This document shows positions 19,561 through 28,000 of a stretch of 64,000 nt of DNA, piece by piece. Numbering within the stretch: position 1 is the first letter of the stretch; each line of letters opens with the position of its first letter. The translations under genes and the position numbers were made by a program. Location: contig NC_091020.1 of assembly GCF_041296385.1 (NCBI RefSeq), positions 28,972,001-29,036,000 on the forward strand. The letters run 5' to 3'. This stretch comes from Aphelocoma coerulescens. Its lineage: Eukaryota; Chordata; Aves; Passeriformes; Corvidae. The notes under the pieces are model-generated. The model saw nothing but the letters and a program-made list of their open reading frames with translations. It did not search any database and was not told the DNA's origin.

Positions 19561-19818
19561 ATGAGAGGAAATGGCCTTGGATTCCAGCAGGGGAGGTTCA
19601 GATTAAATATTCCAAACAACTTTTCCCTGACAAAGTGGTCAGGAATTGATTGCAAGAAGTTGCTCAGGGAGGTGGTAGAGTCACTGTCTCTGGAAGTGTT
19701 CAAGTATTGTCTGGATGTGGCACTTGGGGACATGGTTTCAGGGTGATGATGGTGGTGCCAGGCTGAGGGTGGGACTGGATGACTTTCAAGGTCTCTTCCC
19801 ACGCTGATGAGCCTCTGG
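19561..19818 (+). mobile_element. CR1 LINE 3' fragment (copy in third spacer)
   Basis: Tandem-array copy of the fragment at 5088-5345. Confidence 0.85.
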
Positions 19819-20056
19819 CCTTCACCGCTGAGCCACGTGGCACCGAGTGTCCCGCATGGATACTGGTTTGAGGCTGGCCACACGGGTAATATTTGCCCTT
19901 GGGGAGCGTGGCTTGGGATGCTCCCAAGCAGCCGGGGATTGCTGAGGCTGCAGGGACATGTCCAGGCAAAGGCAGCCCGTGTGGCTCCCCCAGGACGTAG
20001 GGCAGGCTGCCGGCCAGCTGCCGTGCAGGGGGCCCGGGCTGGCGCCGGCCGCAGCC

Positions 20057-23000
20057 CTAATCCTCGGGCTGTGGCGCCAGGCAGGGGCAGCGGAACAGGC
20101 TGCGCAGCATCCGCAGCGCCCGCCTGAGGCGGGAGGGGCGTTTCTTGCGGGGACCCAGCTGCTGGCTGAGGGCCTGGGCTCCCAGGAGGGGAGGCGAGGC
20201 ACAGAGCGGCACTTGGGGGCACGGCTCAGATGGCCCGTGCTCAACCCAGGCCTCGCGAGGGGCAGGCACTGGGAGCCTGCCTCCTGCCAAACCTCCCAGC
20301 TCTCTGTCTTCTTCACGGAGCTCCAGGAGGCTCACTCCATCCCACTCGTCCTCCTCCCGCGGCAAGGCCTTGTCCCCCACGTTCTGTTCCCAGCTGTCCT
20401 GCATCAGGTCGCGGTCACTGTCATTTTCCCAGCTGGACTGAGCTGAAGGTCTCTTGCCGTTCCCTTTGGAAAGCTCCTGGCCAACGGAGTCTTCCTCTTC
20501 AGAAAGCTCCTGGCCAACGGACTCTTCCCAATCAGACAGTTCTTGGTAGCTACCGACATCTCCATGGGACAGCTCATGTTCACTGTATTCCTCCCAGTGA
20601 GAGAAATTTTGGGAGCTACCGACTTGTCCTTGAGAAAGGCCTTGTTCTGTGCCTTCTTCCCAGTCAGAAACTTCTATGTAGCTGCTGGCTTCTCCTAGGG
20701 ACAGCTCGTCCGCAGTGGATTCATCCCAGTCGGAGAGCTCGTGGTAGCTACCGGCTTCTTCTGGGGAGATCTCCTGCTCAATGCAGGCTTCCCCTTGGAG
20801 CCCTTCCTGGTCATTGGTGGTTTCTTCCAGGGACAGCTCGTCCCCCGTGGATTCATCCCAGTCGGAGAGCTCGTGGTAGCTACCGGCTTCTTCTGGGGAG
20901 ATCTCCTGCTCAATGCAGGCTTCCCCTTGGAGCCCTTCCTGGTCATTGGTGGTTTCTTCCAGGGACAGCTCGTCCCCCGTGGATTCATCCCAGTCGGAGA
21001 GCTCGTGGTAGCTACCGGCTTCTTCTGGGGAGAGCTCCTCCTCAATGCAGGCTTCCCCTTGGAGCCCTTCCTGGTCATTGGTGGTTTCTTCCAGGGACAG
21101 CTCGTCCCCCGTGGATTCATCCCAGTCGGAGAGCTCGTGGTAGCTACCGGCTTCTTCTGGGGAGATCTCCTGCTCAATGCAGGCTTCCCCTTGGAGCCCT
21201 TCTTGATCATTGCTGGCTTCTTCCAGGGACAGCTCGTCCCCCGTGGATTCATCCCAGTCGGAGAGCTCGTGGTAGCTACCGGCTTCTTCTGGGGAGAGCT
21301 CCTCCTCAATGCAGGCTTCCTCTTGGAGCCCTTCCTGGTCATTGGTGGTTTCTTCCAGGGACAGCTCGTCCCCCGTGGATTCATCCCAGTCGGAGAGCTC
21401 GTGGTAGCTACCGGCTTCTTCTGGGGAGAGCTCCTGCTCAATGCAGGCTTCCCCTTGGAATACATCCTGGTCGTTTCTGGCTTCTTCCAGGGACAGCTCA
21501 TCCCCAGTGGATTCATCCCAGTCGGAGAGCTCGTGGTAGCTACCGGCTTCTTCTGGGGAGAGCTCCTGCTCAATACAGGCTTCCCCTTGGACCACATCCT
21601 GGTCGTTGCTGGCATATCCAGGGGACACATCCTGCTCAATGCAGGCTTCCCCTTGGAACACATCCTGGTTGTTCCTGTCTTCTTCTTGGGACAGCTCCTG
21701 CTCAATGCAGGCTTCCCCTTGGAACTCATCCTCGTCGTGGCCGGCATATCCAGGGGGCAGCTCCTGCTCAATGCAGGCTTCCCCTTGGAACACATCCTGG
21801 TTGTTGCTGGCATGTCCAGGGGGCAGCTCCTGCTCAATGCAGGCTTCCTCTTGGAGCCCTTCCTGGTCGTTTCTGGCTTCTTCCAGGGTCAGTTCCTGCT
21901 CAATGCAGGCTTCCCCTTGGAGCCCTTTCTGGTCATTGGTGGCTTCTTCCAGGGACAGCTCCTGCTCAATGCAGGCTTCCTCTTGGAACACATCCTGGTT
22001 GTTGCTGGCATATCCTGGGGACAGCTCCTGCTCAATGCAGGCTTCCTTTTGGAGCCCTTTCTGGTCATTTCTGGCTTCTTCCAGGGTCAGTTCCTGCTCA
22101 ATGCAGGCTTCCCCTTGGAATACATCTTGGTCGTTGCTGGCATGTCCAGGGGGTAGCTCCTGCTCAATGCAGGCTTCCCCTTGGAACGCATCCTGGCCAT
22201 TGGTGGCTTCTTCTCGGGACAGCTCCTGCTCAATGCAGGCTTCCTCTTTGGAGCCTTCCTGGTATTTGTTGGTTTCTCCTTGAGACAGCTCTGTGTGTTC
22301 CTCATCCTCGCACTGAGAAAGCTCAAGCTCCCCAGCCGAGTCCCTGTCCTCAGTCTCTTTGTCTGCCAGGAGTGAGCCCCTGTCTGCCTCCTCCTGCTGC
22401 TCACTGAGGGCTTGGGCTCCCAGTGGGCTGGGCGAGGGGCTGGCGGTGCAGCAGGGGCTGTGCAGGGCAGAGATGGGGCTCTGTCGCTTTTGTTCTGGAG
22501 CAGCCGCTTCTAGTTCTGCAGCCGTGCTTTGCTCCAGGTCCCTCTGTTCCTCTGGCTGCTGGATTGATGCCTGGACCTCAAGCACGGCCTCTCGCACCAC
22601 CTCATGGCTGATGTGCCATGCCAAGTCCAGCAGAGCCTGGCTGTAGCCTGGGGGGCTGCGTGGAGCAGGGACTGGGCTCTCTGTCGCTGCCGATGGCACC
22701 TCCTCCCTGAGGCCAGGAGAACCTGGTGCCTTTTCCACCTCGGCAGGCAGAGGCTCGGGGGGCTGCTCCTCCTCAGCAGCTGCAGCTGGAGCAGCAGCGG
22801 CTGCCAGCTCATCGTCTGTGGGACTCGCTGGGGCAGGAGAGGCGCCGGGCAGCTCACGGGCTGCCTCTCCTGCCACCTGGGTGCTCACGCTGCTGGGAGA
22901 GGCGGGCCCCTCCTGGGCATCCTCATCCTTCTCTGGGTACGAGGGTTTGTCCCAGGTCTTGCAACTGACACCTTCTGCCCATTGGGGCAGCCCCTGGCTG

Positions 23001-23887
23001 CTGACACTTCCTTCCCACTGGGGCAGCTTTTGGTCACTCCTGTCTTTTTCCCACTGGGGTAGCTGCTGGACACTGTAGTCTTTTCCTTGTGATAAGTCCT
23101 GGTCCTTGTTGTCTGGCACTTGGGGCAACTCTGCGTGTCTCTTGTCTCCTTCCCATTGGTACGTGTGCAGGTGGCCTGGCATATCTTCTGCCAAAGGAGA
23201 CAGTTCCTGGTGTCCCTCCCCTTCCCACTGGGACAGCTCTTGGCATGACAGGTCTTCTTCCCACTGGGACAATTCTTGGCATATCTCATCCTCTTCCTCC
23301 CATGGGCACAGCTCCTGGACTGTCACGCTTTCTTCCCAGTTGTACAGCTCTTGCTGTGTGCCACGCCCCCACTGGACTTTCTCGCCTACCTCCCTCTGAT
23401 GCAAATCTTGGTGTGTCACAACTCCCCATGGGGAAACTTCCTGGGTCGTCTCTTCTTCTTGCCCTTGGTAAAACTCTTGGATTGTCGCTTCTTCCCAGAG
23501 GCAAGGTTCTGGGCTGCTAATGCCTCCCCACTGGGAAAGCTCTTGATCCGAGTCGTATTCCCACTCTTTGTCCATGTTGACAAAGGCCCCCTCCTCCTCA
23601 GCGTCCGACAGGGGCAGGCCTGAGCCGCCGCCTGCCCCCAGCCACTGCCCGCTGAGGGCCTGGTCTTGCAGCCAGCCGGGCAAGGGGCTGGGGTGCTGTG
23701 AGTTGGGCTTCACCTTGTCCTCCTTCGCGTCTGACGTTGTGCGGCGCACAGGGATCCCGGGAGCTGCTTCCTCCTGCGAGAGCGGCTCTGGCGGGACTGG
23801 GCTCCCCAGGGCTCTGCGTCCCTTAGATACCCCCTGGCAGGGCAGGGCGGGGCTCCACCGTGTCACAAAGGCCTCCGGGCACCACAA
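20057..23887 (-). CDS. Repetitive acidic protein, copy 3 (edge copy, 66 residues shorter)
   Basis: A 1,276-codon frame, the most diverged copy. It has ten 22-residue and six 44-residue units, against fifteen and five in copies 1 and 2: five short units lost and one long unit gained, with the frame kept. Outside the minisatellite it differs from copy 2 at several residues: Glu to Gln (23065), Gly to Trp (23017), Asn-Asp to Lys-Tyr (22264-22265), Ile to Val (20518) and Gly to Arg in the basic tail (20125). The first in-frame ATG is at 23575. Only about 80 bp beyond the TTG at 23887 the shared sequence ends and VWA2-side DNA begins, so this copy lacks the 5' flank of the other copies and may be regulated differently. 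Confidence 0.73.
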   Translation of the reverse strand: MWCPEAFVTRWSPALPCQGVSKGRRALGSPVPPEPLSQEEAAPGIPVRRTTSDAKEDKVKPNSQHPSPLPGWLQDQALSGQWLGAGGGSGLPLSDAEEEGAFVNMDKEWEYDSDQELSQWGGISSPEPCLWEEATIQEFYQGQEEETTQEVSPWGVVTHQDLHQREVGEKVQWGRGTQQELYNWEESVTVQELCPWEEEDEICQELSQWEEDLSCQELSQWEGEGHQELSPLAEDMPGHLHTYQWEGDKRHAELPQVPDNKDQDLSQGKDYSVQQLPQWEKDRSDQKLPQWEGSVSSQGLPQWAEGVSCKTWDKPSYPEKDEDAQEGPASPSSVSTQVAGEAARELPGASPAPASPTDDELAAAAAPAAAAEEEQPPEPLPAEVEKAPGSPGLREEVPSAATESPVPAPRSPPGYSQALLDLAWHISHEVVREAVLEVQASIQQPEEQRDLEQSTAAELEAAAPEQKRQSPISALHSPCCTASPSPSPLGAQALSEQQEEADRGSLLADKETEDRDSAGELELSQCEDEEHTELSQGETNKYQEGSKEEACIEQELSREEATNGQDAFQGEACIEQELPPGHASNDQDVFQGEACIEQELTLEEARNDQKGLQKEACIEQELSPGYASNNQDVFQEEACIEQELSLEEATNDQKGLQGEACIEQELTLEEARNDQEGLQEEACIEQELPPGHASNNQDVFQGEACIEQELPPGYAGHDEDEFQGEACIEQELSQEEDRNNQDVFQGEACIEQDVSPGYASNDQDVVQGEACIEQELSPEEAGSYHELSDWDESTGDELSLEEARNDQDVFQGEACIEQELSPEEAGSYHELSDWDESTGDELSLEETTNDQEGLQEEACIEEELSPEEAGSYHELSDWDESTGDELSLEEASNDQEGLQGEACIEQEISPEEAGSYHELSDWDESTGDELSLEETTNDQEGLQGEACIEEELSPEEAGSYHELSDWDESTGDELSLEETTNDQEGLQGEACIEQEISPEEAGSYHELSDWDESTGDELSLEETTNDQEGLQGEACIEQEISPEEAGSYHELSDWDESTADELSLGEASSYIEVSDWEEGTEQGLSQGQVGSSQNFSHWEEYSEHELSHGDVGSYQELSDWEESVGQELSEEEDSVGQELSKGNGKRPSAQSSWENDSDRDLMQDSWEQNVGDKALPREEDEWDGVSLLELREEDRELGGLAGGRLPVPAPREAWVEHGPSEPCPQVPLCASPPLLGAQALSQQLGPRKKRPSRLRRALRMLRSLFRCPCLAPQPED
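20691..22285 (-). repeat. Coding minisatellite, 66/132-bp units (copy 3, rearranged)
   Basis: Ten short and six long units. The missing block is the five consecutive short units that in copies 1-2 lie between the first DVSPGYASNDQDVVQG unit and the first long unit; one additional long unit is present. The net loss is 198 bp. Confidence 0.93.
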
Positions 23888-23967
23888 TGTCCCGCATCAT
23901 CCAGGGCCCTGACACAAGGCGCCTGTGTCACAAAGGGCCACACCTGGCACCCTTTTGACAGCTGAAA

Positions 23968-24480
23968 TGACCTGAATTTCCAGATGGAAAACAGAAGCTG
24001 TAGAGACATTTGTCAAAGCTGGGAATAAAATTCAAATATCCAAGAGTTCTGGTTACTGCACTTTTGGGTATGCCCAGCCACTGTCCTGGAGCGATGTCTG
24101 CTGAGATAAGGAGATGGAGCAATCTCCCAGCAGGACTTCCGTGGAAGGGAGCTAACCTTTTACTCACAGCGAGAAAAGACAGACCCAGAATTCTATGGGT
24201 GACCCTATGCAGATCCTTTGTAACCCATTGGCCTTTACCCTCTGGCACCCACCCCCTGTATCCCTATCAAATCTAGCCCTCTGCCCCTGCGAGACTGAGA
24301 GCTCTCATCCCTGGCTCCCCTTTGCCGGACCAGTAAAGCTACTTTGTGTGGAACAGCTACATGGGCCTCTCATCTCTGTCTGGTCTGGCCTGGAGGCTGC
24401 CCTGCAGAGCTGTGCTGAAATCACGAGCTGATAATCACTAAAGAGCTGACAGCTTCTGCACGGGCCCTCGTAGCTAGCAG
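23968..24480 (+). mobile_element. Possible solo LTR-like sequence at the array edge
   Basis: The stretch has a C-rich segment, then CCGGACCAGTAAAGCTACTT (a possible AGTAAA signal) followed by a TGTG/TCTC-rich segment, an arrangement typical of avian retroviral LTR R/U5 regions. No terminal repeats, primer-binding site or coding remnants were identified, so the call is weak. It lies directly at the boundary where array homology stops. Confidence 0.3.
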
Positions 24481-24872
24481 CTGAGGGAAGACACTGGACC
24501 TTGGGAAGGTGATTCCTTTTGGGACCATCTCTCCGGACCAGTCACCTCTTCCTCGGTCAGAGCTACTGACCCATCACCAGCTGTAATACTGCACCAATTG
24601 CAGAAACACTCCACTGTATGGTAGAAGTCTCTTGGAGACCACTCTGGGTTTGAGAGGAGGGAGGTCAGGGTGAATAGATGGGAACTGTGGGTAGGAAGAT
24701 GAGAAGAATGACAGGATTAGACATCCCCATGGATAAGTTGTGTGGCAACAAGCAGAAATAGGCTTCATTTCCCATTATCAGAGGGTAAAAATTTGAAACT
24801 CAATGGTAAATTCAGTAGCAGGGGAGAAATTCTGATTTTTTTCTTTTCTAATTATATCTCCTTGCTTTCTAG

Positions 24873-25067
24873 AGGTGGGAGCACAGAGACAGGTCAGGCT
24901 CTGAAGTACGTTCTTCATAAGGGTTTCCCTGGTGGCAGAAACTCAAGTGTCCCTGAAGTCCTGATCATCATTTCGGATGGAAAGTCCCAGGGCAGCACTG
25001 CAATGCCTGCAATGCAGGTGAAGGAAAGACACATCATAGTTTTTGCAGTGGGAATCAAGTTTCCAAG
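24873..25067 (+). CDS. VWA2: VWA2 exon: second half of VWA1
   Basis: Acceptor TTGCTTTCTAG, donor AAG|GTAGGA. Encodes GGSTETGQALKYVLHKG (the MIDAS Thr region) and VLIIISDGKSQG (the MIDAS Asp loop). Enters in phase 2 and leaves with the first two bases of an Arg codon. Confidence 0.93.
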
Positions 25068-28000
25068 GTAGGAAACTCTCCAGAGTGGGAAGTAGACACC
25101 CAGCTAGCCAAATGGCAAGTCCTGGTGAGTGAAGGTTCATCTTGGGCTAGATATGAATTTTGGAAAGAGAAAAGGTGTCCTAGTTTTTGCCAGAGCAGAG
25201 TACAGAGTAAATTTTTTTTTTTTCTGTAGCTGGGGAGCGGGTGTGGTTGTAGGTGTGTCTAGGAGATAATCCATACCATTTTATCATTGCCAGGGGCAGG
25301 GGAAAAGGACTCTCTCCCTTCAGAGAGAGGAAGGATATTCCTTCCTTCCAAGGCGGGGAGAAAGTGTGATGGACAAAACAGTCGGTATTGAGACAGACTT
25401 TCCAAGTAAATTGATTTTGTCTTACACCTTTTGTTACTAATATTGTTTTTGCTGCTGTTACTGTTTGATTTCTCATCTCATTTCTGTTCTCAAAAATTGT
25501 TCTTACCTCAATCCATGATCTTTGCCTTTCGTGTTTCCAGCTGGAGGTGAGAGGGGAAGCAAGTGTAGACCTGGTTTCAGTGAGACCACTAAATTTGGGA
25601 ATACCAAACTTAAACCATGACAAAAGGGACTTTGCAGGGCAATACAGGCATGGAGGAAACACTGACTTGGTGGCTGATGTAGGAGGAGCATTAGAGTTGA
25701 TGAAGGAAACTTCCACTGAGTAGAGCTATGCTACTGCCTGAGACTAAACATGCCAGGATCTTGGAAACTGAAGAGTGCCATGGTTTTGCATCAACTCTCT
25801 ATTTGTTGCACAGGGTTGGTTTTGATTCTTAATTCTTTGTGGGGGAGACTGAGCAGCTGACCTGTCCCTTGCTTGGCAGGTGGGAGGAGCTGCATGTGCT
25901 GGCCAGTGAGCCCCCTGAGCGGCACCTGCTCTTTGCTGGAGATGCTGATGATGCTGCCAACGGCCTGTACAGCACCTTGAGTGACCCTGTCTGCACTGCC
26001 ACTGCTCCAGGTGAGCCTGCTGGCCCCGCCTCCGTGCCCATGCTTTTAGCTTGGACCATGGCACTGAGTGAGGAAGATAGGGCAGTGTCAGGAAGCATAC
26101 AGGGGAATTAGCAGGTGGTGCACTTCGAGGCAACCTGCTTCTGGTGCCCAAACTGGATGGCATGCTCTCCAAATGCCTCCAAGCTGCAGAATCCTAAATC
26201 TTTCTGCATCCTAGTTCACCTCTGAAAGTGGGAGTACTGGCTTTTGCTCATGTGACAGGGGATAGAGAGCTAAACGCAATTGTGTTAAATTTTTTAATGG
26301 ACTTGGCTGTGTGTTAAGGGCAGGCACCTGGAGCTTGCAGGAGTTATAAAGGATAGAACTAGACTGCTCCAGAGAACATCAAACACATGAATGATAAAGG
26401 CACCAAAGAGGCTGAAAAGCTGTCATTGAACCGTGAACTCAGCAGTACGAGGTTTGTAGCAAATCAGAGGAGGCTGAATATTTAGCTCCCTGGAAAGTAG
26501 AGTAGGTGAGATTTTCACTGGGAAATTTCTCCTCTGGGGTCTCATGGAGGCTGTTGGAAGCTCTGCCCAGTCTGTTGTTGTCAGGTAGTTGAAAATGGCT
26601 GTCTGCTCTCACAGCCTTTGTATTTTCAGGCAAATGATGCAAGTTTGCCTTTTACTTTGCTACAGGCTGCAAAGTTGAGTCCCACCCTTGTGAACGAAGG
26701 ACCCTGGAAACTGTGAAAGAACTGGCTGGCAACTATGTGTGTTGGAAAGGCTCAAAGCAGCCCAATGCAGTGCAGGCTTCACTGTGCCCTTTCATCAGGT
26801 AAGCTAGACACCCACATCTCTAAAAATGCATGGGGCTGAGAGATAAGAAATACAGTAATGAGGCTTTTATCTGACCTTGACTGTTACTGGGATGAAGATC
26901 CCTCAGAAGACTGATACAAGCATGGTCTCTAGTCCTAGGAAGAGTCTCTGCTCTGATCATTGGCTGATCTGAGAAGCAAGCAAACAAAATAATTTTTTTG
27001 AGTCTTAAAAATGCATCCATAATCTTTAAATGTGAAGATTACAGTTGAATTCAAAATCAAAATGTTAGATTTGATGCAATTATGTTTTTCCTTTTGCCAC
27101 CTCATTTAGAATGGATTTTTTTTTTAAATACTTGTTCTGAAAACCTGTGTTTTCAAAGGAAAATTTGTTACGTTGAAAACACAGTAAGATCAACCTTAAA
27201 GGCACCTTGTTAATATTTAAATTCATGATAGGTCTTACTCTTCCTGTTTCAGGTGGAAGCGAGTCTTGATAAAACACCCATCCAGATGCTTCCGAACTGT
27301 ATGTCCAGGTGGGAGTTTGCTTTTCCAAAATTTTAATTTATGAAGAAGGAGAGGTAATAACTAAAGAACAAAAAGACAGGTGTTTGCTTTCACTTCTCAA
27401 AAATTTTGTTCTGAGTGAGAAACAGTGGTCAGTAGATATTTAATCAATTTTTTTATTTCTCATGGGTATCTATGACCAGAGTTCTTTTGGATTAAAATGT
27501 CTCCCAGTAATTTCTCCTCCACTTGAGGAGCCGGTGAATCCTCAGCTGTTCATGTCCTGGGGGCAGAGTCTTGCACTGTTTCCCAGTGCCTGCAGGGAGT
27601 CAGTGTTCTCCAGCCAGAGGAGCACGCAGTGATGCCTCCAGTCATACACTTGGTACCATAACCAGCATCAGGTTAGCAGGGAGCCTGACACATGATGATC
27701 ACCAGCCTATTTTTTGGCTGTTGAAATAGCTGTGGTCCTTCAGTCCTTTTTGCAAGTTCAGGTGACAGCAGCTTTATTTTCTTTATCAGTACAACGCTGT
27801 CTAAGCAGCAGACCAGACCCTGATCCCTTCATTGCTGCTGTAAATCTGGCAGGGCACAGGACCTTTAGCATTTCTCTGTTTATATGAATATGGTGTCACT
27901 GGCATTGTTCTAAATCAAATGAAGTCACAGTCTGGTTTGCTTTCTTGCTATAGCCTGCTGGAGACCCATCCCAAAAGGAAATTGCCATGGAGTTGAGAGT

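Larger units (their letters stand above)
1..23967. repeat. Tandem segmental array, about 7.24-kb unit, 3 full copies plus 1 partial
   Basis: Sequence at x recurs at x+7235 from base 1 to about 16.7 kb, and at x+7238 into the last copy because of a 3-bp insertion near 18925 in the spacer. Base 1 equals base 7236 of the next copy, so the array continues beyond the left edge. Each unit is one minus-strand reading frame plus a spacer. Copies 0-2 differ at only a handful of sites, for example 12710 (C to T), 15561 (C to T) and 16447 (A to G). The right end is near 23967, where homology stops after a stretch shared with 2457, 9692 and 16927. In-register substitutions and a changed minisatellite in the last copy argue against a simple assembly stutter. 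Confidence 0.97.

Noticed and set aside
1..23967. Array as a pure assembly artefact
   Set aside because: Copies carry distinct substitutions, a 3-bp spacer insertion and a different repeat-unit number in the last copy, which a simple duplication of one sequence during assembly would not produce. Long-read confirmation was not available.
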